Source of the DNA: Odontesthes bonariensis
Lineage: Eukaryota > Chordata > Actinopteri > Atheriniformes > Atherinopsidae
NCBI RefSeq assembly: GCF_027942865.1
Contig: NC_134511.1
Coordinates: forward strand, 193,501 to 257,500
Reading direction: 5' to 3'
Length of the DNA stretch: 64,000 nt
The position numbers were made by a program, and so were the translations under genes. The notes below the pieces were generated by a model. It was not told the DNA's origin. It did not search any database and saw nothing but the letters and a program-made list of their open reading frames with translations. Positions 15,101-25,269 of the stretch are shown piece by piece. Every line of letters starts with the position of its first letter. Position 1 is the first letter of the stretch.

Positions 15101-18100
15101 TGGGGGAGTTATTTATAATTATTGGGGGTAATTATCTATAATTATCGGGGCTACGTACCGATGCTCTCCAGGAAGCGATGCTGTGCTCGCAGCTTCTTGA
15201 TCTCGTCCCTTTTTTCTTTGAACCTTTTGGGAAACATAAGCTGAGTGGCTGAGCTGATCCCCGTCAGAGCCAGGAAGTCTGCCACGTTTCTTCTGATCTG
15301 CCGATTCTCCTGCCCGGTGCACCGCCCAAAACGCAGAGCCAGACCTGGAAAGGGCACGAGCTTAGCGATTTGTACGTTTGGATTCATGGCTGCTCGCCGG
15401 CCGTGTCAAAGCGGAAAGCAAAACAACGACAAAAGCATTGATCAAATAAAATGGATGGAAGAATCTCGGGAAGGTAAGGGGAGGGGACGGGAAGGTAAGG
15501 GGAGGGGAAGGTAAGGGACGGGAAGGTAAGGGGACGGGAAGGTAAGGGGACGGGAAGGTAAGGGGAGGGGACGGGAAGGTAAGGGGAGGGGAAGGTAAGG
15601 GGACGGGAAGGTAAGGGGAGAGGACGGTAAGGTAAGGGGAGGGGACGGTAAGGTAAGGGGAGGGGACGGGAAGGTAAGGGGAGGGGAAGGTAAGGGGAGG
15701 GGAAGGTAAGGGGACGGGACGGTAAGGTAAGGGGAGGGGACGGTAAGGTAAGGGGAGGGGAAGGTAAGGGGACGGGAAGGTAAGGGGACGGGAAGGTAAG
15801 GGGAGGGGACGGTAAGGTAAGGGGAGGGGACGGTAAGGTAAGGGGAGGGGAAGGTAAGGGGAGGGGAAGGTAAGGGGACGGGAAGGTAAGGGGACGGGAA
15901 GGTAAGGGGACGGGAAGGTAAGGGGAGGGGACGGTAAGGTAAGGGGAGGGGACGGTAAGGTAAGGGGAGGGGAAGGTAAGGGGACGGGAAGGTAAGGGGA
16001 CGGGAAGGTAAGGGGAGGGGACGGTAAGGTAAGGGGAGGGGACGGTAAGGTAAGGGGAGGGGACGGTAAGGTAAGGGGAGGGGAAGGTAAGGGGAGGGGA
16101 CGGTAAGGTAAGGGGAGGGGACGGTAAGGTAAGGGGAGGGGACGGGAAGGTAAGGGGAGGGGAGGGGAAGGTAAGGGGAGGGGACGGGAAGGTAAGGGGA
16201 GGGGACGGGAAGGTAAGGGGAGGGGACGGTAAGGTAAGGTAAGGGGAGGGGACGGGAAGGTAAGGGGAGGGGAGGGGAAGGTAAGGGGAGGGGACGGGAA
16301 GGTAAGGGGAGGGGAAGGTAAGGGGACGGGAAGGTAAGGGGAGGGGACGGGAAGGTAAGGGGAAGGAAGGGGAAGGTAAGGTAAGGTAAGGGGAGGGGAC
16401 GGGAAGGTAAGGGGAGGGGAGGGGAAGGTAAGGGGAGGGGACGGGAAGGTAAGGGGAGGGGAAGGTAAGGGGACGGGAAGGTAAGGGGAGGGGACGGGAA
16501 GGTAAGGGGAGGGGACGGTAAGGTAAGGTAAGGGGAGGGGACGGGAAGGTAAGGGGAAGGAAGGGGAAGGTAAGAGGAGGGGACGGGAGGGTAAGGGGAG
16601 GGGACGGTAAGGTAAGGGGAGGGGAGGGGAAGGTAAGGGGAGGGGAGGGGAGGGGAAGGTAAGGTAAGGGGAGGGGACGGGAGGGTAAGGGGAGGGGACG
16701 GTAAGGTAAGGGGACGGGAAGGTAAGGGGAGGGGAGGGGAGGGGAGGGGAGGGGAAGGTAAGGGGAGGGGAGGGGAAGGTAAAGGGAGGGGAAGGTAAGG
16801 GGAGGTGACGGGAAGGTAAGGGGAGGGGAGGGGAAGGTAAGGGGACAGGGGGGAGGGTAGGGGAAGGGAGGGTAGGGGAGGGTAGGGGAAGGTAAGGGGA
16901 CGGGAGGGTAAGAGGAAGGTAAGGGGACGGGAGGGTAAGAGGAAGGTAAGGGTTAGGGGAGGGTAGGGGAGGGTAGGGTAAGGGGAGGGGAGGGTAAGAG
17001 GAAGGTAAGGGTTAGGGGAGGGGAGGGTAAGGGTAGGGGAGGGTAGGGGAGGGTAAGAGGAAGGTAAGGGTTAGGGAGTGTAAGAGGAAGGTAAGAGTTA
17101 GGGGAGGGGAGGGTAAGGGTAGGGGAGGGTAGGGTAAGAGGAAGGTAAGGGTTAGGGAGGGTAAGAGGAAGGTAAGGGTTAGGGAGGGGAGGGTAAGGGT
17201 AGGGGAGGGTAGGGTAAGAGGAAGGTAAGGGTTAGGGGAGGGGAGGGTAAGGGTAGGGGAGGGTAGGGTAAGAGGAAGGTAAGGGTTAGGGGAGGGTAGG
17301 GTAAGGGTAGGGGAGGGTAGGGTAAGAGGAAGGTAAGGGTTAGGGGAGGGGAGGGTAAGGGTAGGGGAGGGTAGGGTAAGAGGAAGGTAAGGGTTAGGGG
17401 AGGGGAGGGGAGGGGAGGGGAGGGTAAGGGTAGGGTTAGGGTAAGGGTAGGGGAGGGTAGGGTAAGAGGAAGGTAAGGGTTAGGGGGGGGTAGGGTAAGG
17501 GTAGGGGAGGGTAGGGTAAGAGGAAGGTAAGGGTTAGGGAGGGGAGGGTAAGGGCAGGGGAGGGGAGGGTAAGAGGAAGGTAAGGGTTAGGGGAGGGGAG
17601 GGTAAGGGCAGGGTTAGGGTAAGGGTAGGGGAGGGTAGGGTAAGAGGAAGGTAAGGGTTAGGGGAGGGGAGGGTAAGGGTTAGGGGAGGGGAGGGTAGGG
17701 TAAGAGGAAGGTAAGGGTTAGGGGAGGGTAGGGTAAGGGTAGGGGAGGGTAGGGTAAGAGGAAGGTAAGGGTTAGGGGAGGGGAGGGTAAGAGGAAGGTA
17801 AGGGTTAGGGGAGGGGAGGGTAAGGGTAGGGTTAGGGTAAGGGTAGGGGAGGGTAGGGTAAGAGGAAGGTAAGGGTTAGGGGAGGGGAGGGTAAGGGTTA
17901 GGGGAGGGTTAGGGGAGGGGAGGGTAGGGTAAGAGGAAGGTAAGGGTTAGGGGAGGGTAGGGTAAGGGTAGGGGAGGGTAGGGTAAGGGTAGGGGAGGGT
18001 AGGGTAAGAGGAAGGTAAGGGTTAGGGGAGGGGAGGGTAAGGGTAGGGTTAGGGTAAGGGTAGGGGAGGGTAGGGTAAGAGGAAGGTAGTAATGAAACAT

Positions 18101-21100
18101 ATTAAACCTATTTTAGTCAGCCCGGGGCTCTGTACCCGTACCTTGCCGTTTGAAGTTCCTGAGGCGTTTCAGGTCGTATCGCAGAAGTCTGTCTATCTGA
18201 ACGGCAGTCCTGTTCTTCACCCCGGGAATGTACTCCTCCAGCTCCTCCACCAGCGCCCAGTCGATCCTGGAAACACCCCCGGGGACTCATTAGTGGGTCA
18301 GACCACTGGAAACACCCCCGGGGACTCATTAGTGGGTCAGACCCCTGGAAACACCCCCGGGGACTCATTAGTGGGTCAGACCCCTGAAACACCCCCCCCC
18401 CCCCGGGGGCTCATTAGTGGGTCAGACCCCCGGAAACACCCCCCGGGGACTCATTAGTGGGTCAGACCCCCGGGGACTCATTAGTGGGTCAGACCCCTGA
18501 AACACCCCCCGGGGACTCATTAGTGGGTCAGACCCCCGGAAACACCCCCCGGGGACTCATTAGTGGGTCAGACCCCTGGAAACACCCCCAGGGACTCATT
18601 AGTGGGTCAGACTCCTGGAAACACCCCCCGGGGACTCATTAGTGGGTCAGACCCCTGGAAACACCCCCCGGGGACTCATTAGTGGGTCAGACCCCCGGGG
18701 ACTCAGTGGGTCAGACCCCCGGAAACACCCCCGGGGACTCATTAGTGGGTCAGACTCCTGGAAACACCCCCCGGGGACTCATTAGTGGGTCAGACCCCCG
18801 GGGACTCATTAGTGGGTCAGACTCCTGGAAACACCCCCCCCCCCCCCGGGGACTCATTAGTGGGTCAGACTCCTGGAAACACCCCCCGGGGACTCATTAG
18901 TGGGTCAGACCCCCGAAACACCCCCGGGGACTCATTAGTGGGTCAGACCCCCGGGGACTCATTAGTGGGTCAGACCCCCGAAACACCCCCGGGGACTCAT
19001 TAGTGGGTCAGACCCCTGAAACACCCCCGGGTACTCATTAGTGGGTCAGACCCCTGGAAACACCCCCCGGGGACTCATTAGTGGGTCAGACCCCCGGGGA
19101 CTCATTAGTGGGTCAGACCCCTGAAACACCCCCCGGGGACTCATTAGTGGGTCAGACCCCCGGAAACACCCCCCGGGGACTCATTAGTGGGTCAGACCCC
19201 TGAAACACCCCCCGGGGACTCATTAGTGGGTCAGACCCCTGAAACACCCCCCGGGGACTCATTAGTGGGTCAGACCCCTGGAAACACCCCCGGGGACTCA
19301 TTAGTGGGTCAGACCACTGAAACACCCCCCGGGGACTCATTAGTGGGTCAGACTCCCGGAAACACCCCCCGGGGACTCATTAGTGGGTCAGACCCCCGGG
19401 GACTCATTAGTGGGTCAGACCCCTGAAACACCCCCCGGGGACTCATTAGTGGGTCAGACCCCCTGAAACACCCCCCGGGGACTCATTAGTGGGTCAGACC
19501 CCCGGAAACACCCCCCGGGGACTCATTAGTGGGTCAGACCCCCGGAAACACCCCCCGGGGACTCATTAGTGGGTCAGACCCCCGGGGACTCATTAGTGGG
19601 TCAGACCCCCGGAAACACCCCCCGGGGACTCATTAGTGGGTCAGACCCCTGAAACACCCCCGGGGACTCATTAGTGGGTCAGACCCCTGGAAACACCCCC
19701 GGGGACTCATTAGTGGGTCAGACCCCTGGAAACACCCCCGGGGACTCATTAGTGGGTCAGACCACTGAAACACCCCCCGGGGACTCATTAGTGGGTCAGA
19801 CTCCTGGAAACACCCCCCGGGGACTCATTAGTGGGTCAGACCCCCGGGGACTCATTAGTGGGTCAGACCCCTGAAACACCCCCCGGGGACTCATTAGTGG
19901 GTCAGACCCCCGGAAACACCCCCGGGGACTCATTAGTGGGTCAGACCCCTGGAAACACCCCCGGGGACTCATTAGTGGGTCAGACCCCCGGGGACTCATT
20001 AGTGGGTCAGACCCCTGGAAACACCCCCAGGGACTCATTAGTGGGTCAGACCCCTGGAAACACCCCCGGGGACTCATTAGTGGGTCAGACCCCTGGAAAC
20101 ACCCCCGGGGACTCATTAGTGGGTCAGACCCCTGGAAACACCCCCAGGGACTCATTAGTGGGTCAGACCCCTGGAAACACCCCCGGGGACTCATTAGTGG
20201 GTCAGACCCCCGGGGACTCATTAGTGGGTCAGACCCCTGAAACACCCCCCGGGGACTCATTAGTGGGTCAGACCCCTGGAAACACCCCCAGGGACTCATT
20301 AGTGGGTCAGACTCCTGGAAACACCCCCCGGGGACTCATTAGTGGGTCAGACCCCCGGGGACTCATTAGTGGGTCAGACCCCTGGAAACACCCCCAGGGA
20401 CTCATTAGTGGGTCAGACCCCTGGAAACACCCCCCGGGGACTCATTAGTGGGTCAGACCCCCGGGGACTCAGTGGGTCAGACCCCCGGAAACACCCCCGG
20501 GGACTCATTAGTGGGTCAGACTCCTGGAAACACCCCCCGGGGACTCATTAGTGGGTCAGACCCCCGGGGACTCATTAGTGGGTCAGACTCCTGGAAACAC
20601 CCCCCGGGGACTCATTAGTGGGTCAGACCCCCGGGGACTCATTAGTGGGTCAGACCCCCGAAACACCCCCGGGGACTCATTAGTGGGTCAGACCCCCGGG
20701 GACTCATTAGTGGGTCAGACCCCCGAAACACCCCCGGGGACTCATTAGTGGGTCAGACCCCCGGGGACTCATTAGTGGGTCAGACCCCTGAAACACCCCC
20801 GGGGACTCATTAGTGGGTCAGACCCCCGGGGACTCATTAGTGGGTCAGACCCCCGAAACACCCCCGGGGACTCATTAGTGGGTCAGACCCCCGGGGACTC
20901 ATTAGTGGGTCAGACCCCTGAAACACCCCCGGGGACTCATTAGTGGGTCAGACCCCTGGAAACACCCCCCGGGGACTCATTAGTGGGTCAGACCCCCGGG
21001 GACTCATTAGTGGGTCAGACCCCTGAAACACCCCCGGGGGACTCATTAGTGGGTCAGACCCCCGGAAACACCCCCCGGGGACTCATTAGTGGGTCAGACC

Positions 21101-23797
21101 CCTGAAACACCCCCCGGGGACTCATTAGTGGGTCAGACCCCTGGAAACACCCCCGGGGACTCATTAGTGGGTCAGACCACTGAAACACCCCCCGGGGACT
21201 CATTAGTGGGTCAGACCCCTGGAAACACCCCCGGGGACTCATTAGTGGGTCAGACCACTGAAACACCCCCCGGGGACTCATTAGTGGGTCAGACTCCCGG
21301 AAACACCCCCGGGGACTCATTAGTGGGTCAGACCCCCGGGGACTCATTAGTGGGTCAGACCCCTGAAACACCCCCGGGGACTCATTAGTGGGTCAGACCC
21401 CCTGAAACACCCCCCGGGGACTCATTAGTGGGTCAGACCCCCGGAAACACCCCCCGGGGACTCATTAGTGGGTCAGACCCCCGGGGACTCATTAGTGGGT
21501 CAGACCCCCGGAAACACCCCCGGGGACTCATTAGTGGGTCAGACCCCCGGGGACTCATTAGTGGGTCAGACCCCTGGAAACACCCCCGGGGACTCATTAG
21601 TGGGTCAGACCCCCGGAAACACCCCCCGGGGACTCATTAGTGGGTCAGACCCCCGGGGACTCAGTGGGTCAGACCCCCGGGGACTCATTAGTGGGTCAGA
21701 CCCCTGAAACACCCCCTGGGGACTCATTAGTGGGTCAGACCCCCGGGGACTCATTAGTGGGTCAGACCCCTGAAACACCCCCTGGGGACTCATTAGTGGG
21801 TCAGACCCCCGGGGACTCATTAGTGGGTCAGACCCCCGGAAACACCCCCGGGGACTCATTAGTGGGTCAGACCCCCGGGGACTCATTAGTGGCGTCTTTC
21901 TCTGCCTCGTGGAACCAGTTATGCCCATTTTAGACTGGTTAGGCTCCCATCACACAATCAATGTTAGTTCGTGCCCTTGGTATTATCCATTTTCCCCAAT
22001 CATTGACCACTAGTTCCAGGCGTACTTGTGGAGGAATAAGGGTTTTGGGTAGAAACATAATTGCTGTGCCTGCGCAGACACGCACAGCCACACATTATGC
22101 GCAACGACCTTCCAGTCACGGTACTTTTTAAACACGAATCAAACGCGGCACCGAACTCGGGCTGTTAAAAGCCCCCGATACAAAGTCACAAACAGAGAGC
22201 GGTGCATTTGGCGGTGTTACAGGAAACCAATGACTTCGTTAAAAAAAAAACTTACCGAATGCCAACAGCCTCTGTGGCGTAGCCTATGCTGCAATACGTT
22301 CCTGTCGTCATGCCATTTAAGTACAGATGAATATATCACAACAAGTTAGTCTTGTGTCTTTTTGCCATTACAGTGTTACAATTATCATTATGTCGTAGTC
22401 CACACGCAGCCACTAACAAGCTGGCAGTGAAGGTTGTCACAATATTGAGCTACACGCAGCCGGTGTAAGAGAGGAGCTCTGAGGAGGGCGCTACGTGCGC
22501 TCTGCTGCGGTTGTTCTTCCATCGTGGGATGGCTCATGCTCACATAACCTTTCTAAAGATATAGTGAGGTTTTTTTTGTTTTTTTTAAACCGACGGCAGA
22601 AAAATTCTAACCGGACGACGTTGATTCGGTCAACCATCGGCCATCGGTTATCCCTATCATCAACACGTCTCTGACACCTGATTGGTTGAACTCTGTTTGA
22701 CTCACTAACCAATCGGAGGGGCCGGACGCTGCTGAGTCATTGGATCGACCCGGCCCGGCAGAACCAGGTTCCCCATATTCAGTGAAATGTTCCCCAACAC
22801 CAATAACGGCGTTAGGGAACATTTTCTTCTTCTTCTGTTTGGCTGTCAGTCACATGATCACTCTGACATCACTCTGACACCACTCTGACATCACTCTGAC
22901 ACCACTCTGACATCACTCTGACACCACTCTGACACCACTCTGACACCACTCTGACACCACTCTGACACCACTCTGACATCACTCTGACATCACAATAAAA
23001 CAATAAATAATCAAAACAACTCACGGTATCGTGCCCTTCTCCCCTTTTTCTTTCTTCTTCCCTCGTTCCTGTGACGTCCCCTCAGACTCACGCCCGTCTT
23101 TCTTCTTCTTGATACGAGTCGTTTCCATGGTAACCTCTGAATCCTGCTCCCCATTGATGCCTGTTGCTATGGGAACGCTCTCCTCCTCCCTCTTCTTCTT
23201 CTTCTTCTTCTTGATCTGAGTCGTTTCCATGGCAACCTCTGAATCCTGCTCCCAACTGCTGTTTGTTGCTATGGGAACGCTCTCCTCCTCTTTCCTCTTC
23301 TTCTTCTTCTTCTTGATAGGAGTCGTTTCCATGGTAACCTCTGAATCCTGCTCCCAATCGATGCCTGTTGCTATGGGAACGCTCTCCTCCTCCCTCTTCT
23401 TCTTCTTCTTCTTCTTGATCTGAGTCGTTTCCATGGTAACCTCTGAATCCTGCTCTCCATTGATGCCCGTTGCTATGGGAACGCTCTCCTCCTCTTTCCT
23501 CTTCTTCTTCTTCTTCTTCTTGATATGAGTGGTTTCCATAGTAACCCCAGATGCTTGTTCATCACTTTTTTTTCTTTTTTTCTTCTTTTCAGCCTCACTG
23601 GTTTCTATGGCAACGGGGCTCAGCTCCACCTTCACTTTCTTGGTGGTCTGATGAGGAAGGCTGACCTCCCTGACCTCCTCCTCCTCCTCTGTCTTCTTCT
23701 TCTTCTTCTTCTTCTTCCTCCTCTCGGGAGTGTCGATGTCAACAGGAGCCAGAGGTTCTTCTTCTGACTTCCTCTTCCTCTTCTGACCAGTCTCCAT
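135..23797 (-). CDS. ttf1: Transcription termination factor 1 (RNA polymerase I), C-terminus outside the window
   Basis: Nucleolar Myb/SANT-type protein that binds rDNA terminators and stops RNA polymerase I. Coding exons on the minus strand: 23797-23025, 18266-18142, 15344-15159, 14582-14504, 13700-13576, 12035-11843, 4567-4475, 822-757 and 220-135. A tenth, non-coding part of the second exon runs 23825-23798. All have AG/GT borders and compatible phases (about 575 visible residues). The start at 23797 has an ACCATGG context and follows acceptor 23826. Residues 1-257 are Lys/Glu-rich with four copies of a roughly 34-residue repeat. Then come the conserved [11 protein letters not shown] block (about 320), RAKKMFDV (about 375), and Myb-like stretches around NNWKVI (about 405), [15 protein letters not shown] (about 475) and [11 protein letters not shown] (about 535). 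Order and spacing agree with mammalian TTF1. The fish N-terminus is shorter than in human. The last exon, containing the stop, is beyond base 1. Nearly every intron is a minisatellite. Confidence 0.93.
238..745. repeat. AT-rich minisatellite filling a ttf1 intron
   Basis: Interleaved units of about 9-19 bp (GTGGTAGTACTGTAGTAAT and variants) fill the 536-bp intron between exons 822-757 and 220-135. The array ends about 10 nt from the donor at 756 and about 17 nt from the acceptor at 221. Confidence 0.85.
831..3150. repeat. 18-bp minisatellite abutting the ttf1 exon 822-757 acceptor
   Basis: About 129 near-identical copies of GAACTGGTTTATCAGCAG. The array starts 9 nt upstream of the exon (minus-strand sense). 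On that strand each unit reads CTGATAAACCAG, a branch-point-like CTGAT followed by CAG. A single-base deletion near 2144 shifts the reading frame of both long apparent ORFs. Confidence 0.95.
3190..4378 (+). mobile_element. L2-type LINE fragment interrupted by a TIR element
   Basis: 3190-3555 encodes the pre-RT region also present at 38.2 kb ([31 protein letters not shown]). The reading resumes at 3964 with PVDFSEL, then breaks (stop, deletion) and ends in an L2-like 3' tail near 4378. It is 5' truncated, non-functional and lies in a ttf1 intron. Confidence 0.8.
3556..3963. mobile_element. Short TIR element, about 0.4 kb (MITE-like), full copy
   Basis: It lies exactly where the L2 coding sequence is interrupted. 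The ends CACCGGAAAAAA and TTTTTTCCAGTGTG are imperfect inverted repeats. Truncated copies are at 36780-36958 and 45400-45605. The interior is AT-rich with self-complementary stretches and no ORF. Confidence 0.7.
4578..9596. repeat. 5-kb composite minisatellite with acceptor-like units in ttf1
   Basis: It is built from three modules in variable order: 18 bp (GAGGAAACATCACATTCT), 26 bp (containing CATCTTCTCATGAACT) and 11 bp (GAGGAACTGCT). It begins 10 nt upstream of exon 4567-4475. On the transcribed strand every unit reads GATGTTTCCTCAG, a branch-point-like, pyrimidine tract and CAG string. It makes up most of a 7.3-kb intron. Confidence 0.95.
9612..11818 (+). mobile_element. L2-type LINE with an internal 55-bp tandem array
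   Basis: 9612-10030 encodes reverse transcriptase palm motifs ([39 protein letters not shown]). After a deletion, about 20 copies of a 55-bp unit follow (10030-11175). Then come the normal ORF2 end ([19 protein letters not shown]) and the L2 3' tail ending in ATTGA repeats at about 11790-11818. It lies in a ttf1 intron on the opposite strand and cannot encode a full RT. Confidence 0.88.
10030..11175. repeat. 55-bp LINE-derived minisatellite, copy 1
   Basis: The unit runs from AGCCTTCAGTTATCAGG to CAGTTTGGGAGGCAG and encodes [13 protein letters not shown], part of the L2 ORF2 C-terminus. About 20 copies with few substitutions. Because 55 is not a multiple of 3, the reading frame rotates, so three overlapping long ORFs appear. 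Confidence 0.95.
12058..13562. repeat. 9-bp GGTTCTGAG array filling a ttf1 intron
   Basis: GGTTCTGAG, GGTTCTAAG and related units occupy the whole 1.54-kb intron between exons 13700-13576 and 12035-11843. The array stops about 13 nt from the donor and about 22 nt from the acceptor. Gly-Ser-Glu-rich ORFs here are array translations. Confidence 0.95.
13718..14500. repeat. 20-bp minisatellite filling a ttf1 intron
   Basis: Units ATAAAGTTCTACAGGGTTCC and variants with TCCTACGGGG form a higher-order mix. It covers the intron between exons 14582-14504 and 13700-13576, ending about 3 nt from the donor signal and 17 nt from the acceptor. Confidence 0.95.
14655..15150. repeat. 22/23-bp AT-rich minisatellite in a ttf1 intron
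   Basis: Alternating units AGTTATTTATAATTATTGG and TAATTATTTATAATTATTG, each ending in G runs. It extends to about 8 nt from the donor of exon 15344-15159. Confidence 0.93.
15465..18088. repeat. 2.6-kb G-run-rich minisatellite block in a ttf1 intron
   Basis: Two adjoining arrays. 15465-16850 is GGAAGGTAAGGGGAGGGGAC-like. 16850-18088 mixes GGTAAGGGTTAGGGGAGG with GGGAGGGTAAGAGGAA. The plus strand has hundreds of GGG/GGGG runs separated by 1-5 nt. It lies between exons 18266-18142 and 15344-15159. Confidence 0.95.
18267..21893. repeat. 3.6-kb minisatellite carrying copies of the ttf1 exon 18266 acceptor
   Basis: Units of about 27 and 38 bp built on GGGACTCATTAGTGGGTCAG with ACCCCTGGAAACACCCCC. 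The array touches the exon. The real acceptor (minus strand) is GGGGTGTTTCCAG, and the units repeat GGTGTTTCCAG or GTGTTTCAG followed by GGG. Some units have lost the AG (TTCCGG). Confidence 0.95.
21894..22845. other. ttf1 intron, unassigned unique-looking sequence
   Basis: No exon of ttf1 and no convincing ORF on either strand. It has short inverted segments (for example near 22610-22650 and 22765-22825) that may be an eroded mobile element, but no clear ends or target-site duplication. Confidence 0.4.
22858..22995. repeat. 11-bp array next to a ttf1 donor
   Basis: About 12 copies of ATCACTCTGAC or ACCACTCTGAC. It lies about 25 nt beyond the donor of the first coding exon (23025). Confidence 0.92.
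23080..23545 (-). repeat. ttf1: Coding Lys-rich tandem repeat in ttf1
   Basis: Four copies of a roughly 100-bp unit and one partial copy, in frame, encoding [14 protein letters not shown] followed by [10 protein letters not shown] and EQDSEV. Human TTF1 also has Lys-rich repeats in this region, so the basic character is probably selected while the copy number is lineage-specific. Confidence 0.85.
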
Positions 23798-23889
23798 GGT
23801 AACGGGTGATGGAGACGGACTCAGACTGCAACAGCAGAGACAAACATTCACATCTGGATCTTTTGTTCCAGCTGAAGACAAACTGAAGG

Positions 23890-24005
23890 ATCTGTTCCTC
23901 AGCAGCTGTTAGAACTGTCCCATTATTTATGGAACGGAACACAGCAGCAGCGAGTTTCTGTTCCATAAATAATGGGACAGTTCTAACAGCTGCTGAGGAA
24001 CAGAT
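23890..24005. repeat. Perfect 46-bp inverted repeat with 24-nt loop
   Basis: Arm 23890-23935 is exactly complementary to 23960-24005; the loop is 23936-23959. It lies in ttf1 intron 1, about 65 bp from the acceptor of the first coding exon. It would give a long hairpin in RNA. No mobile-element match is recognised. Confidence 0.92.
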
Positions 24006-24089
24006 GTTTTTATGTTCCGGTGGTCTCAGAACCAGCCGCTCGGGTCCAAACGGTTTCTCTTCAGCTCTAAAGAGAGGAGGGTCTCAGGT

Positions 24090-24615
24090 AGGGTTGCCAA
24101 CCGTCCCTTGAAAAACGGAATCGTCCCGTATTGAGCTGAAAGGGACGCACTTTGTCCCGTATTAAAGTCTAAAAACAGTCAGTATCATGCCGATGGAAAT
24201 GAATAACGGGGCTTTATATGGAAATGTACGGTAAACTTGTTCCCAGGCCCTGTCCTGCTCTGTGACCAATGAGCTGACAGCATATTCACACCTGAGAACA
24301 CGCTGTCTGCTCATTGGTCGAGGAGGTACTGCAGCAGCATGGGGACAGTAAGCAGACAGCTTTAAGCAGTGCTGGACAAAGGACTTCAGTTAAAGTATTA
24401 ATACTCATGGTCAAATCTTACTACAATTTTACTCAAGTTAAAATACTGAAGAACTTACTTTTAAAAATACTTAAGTATCAAAAGTATTCAAAAGTACAAA
24501 GTACGTTTTCTAATATCAGTACATTGCTGTATTGCTTTCTGAATGCTTTTACAGAACCATGTAACTCTCTGAAACCACTTAATGTAGACTTTTTGCACCA
24601 CTCTGCTACAGAATA
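24090..24615. mobile_element. Two adjoining non-autonomous DNA-element remnants, probably hAT-like
   Basis: 24090-24310 starts with GGGTTGCCAACCGTCCC. 24368-24615 starts with CAGTGCTGGACAAAGGACTT and has the AAGTAxTTAAGTA pattern of a common fish element. Assignment is from memory of fish repeats, without alignment. Confidence 0.4.
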
Positions 24616-24617
24616 AC

Positions 24618-24896
24618 AACAACAGGGCAGCTCTGAGCTAACAGCTCTGAGCTAACAGCTCTGAGCTAACAGCTCTGAGCTAACAGCTCTGAGCTAACAG
24701 CTCTGAGCTAACAGCTCTGAGCTAACAGCTCTGAGCTAACAGCTAACAACTCTGAGCTAACAGCTATGAGCTAACAACTCTGAGCTAACTGCTCTGAGCT
24801 AACAACTCTGAGCTAACAGCTATGAGCTAACAGCTAACAACTCTGAGCTAACAGCTCTGAGCTAACAGCTAACAACTCTGAGCTAACAGCTAACAG
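24618..24896. repeat. 14-bp minisatellite in ttf1 intron 1
   Basis: Copies of AGCTCTGAGCTAAC with variants AACTCTGAGCTAAC and AGCTAAC half-units. Confidence 0.92.
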
Positions 24897-25181
24897 TACG
24901 CGTTCATTCATTCATTGGTCCTAAAGTATCGGTGAAATAAAGACAGACATAACGGGTTCTGTAGGTTCTGGACCCGGTTCAGACCCAGTGACCGGCCGGC
25001 CGCCATCTTTGTTATGATTCGTCTCGCGCTACAGTCACTGATCAGCTGACACAACCAGAAACTAAAACTGGTGCTGATCGAACCAACCGGGCTCAGATCA
25101 GCTGGTTCCGATCAGCTGGTTCTGATCAGCTGGTTCTGACTCAACAAAACAAAACAGCACAACAACAAAAGTTTAACTCAC

Positions 25182-25262
25182 AGTCTCGTGCTCTCTGCGG
25201 CGGCTGCACGCGGCTGGAAGCTGCTTCTTTACTTCCTGTGTGGCTGCTGCGCATGCGCAGCG
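25182..25262 (-). promoter_or_regulatory. ttf1: ttf1 first (non-coding) exon and core promoter
   Basis: Reading the minus strand, a CG-rich stretch carries a perfect palindrome TGCGCATGCGCA at 25248-25259, which fits an NRF-1 site. An ETS-type CAGGAAGT core follows at 25231-25238. It ends at a good splice donor (GTGAGT, 25181-25176). The next acceptor on this strand, 23826, leads directly to the coding start. NRF-1 plus ETS sites are typical of TATA-less housekeeping promoters. The LINE remnant starting near 25270 lies immediately upstream. The transcription start itself is inferred. Confidence 0.6.
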
Positions 25263-25269
25263 TGCCTCA

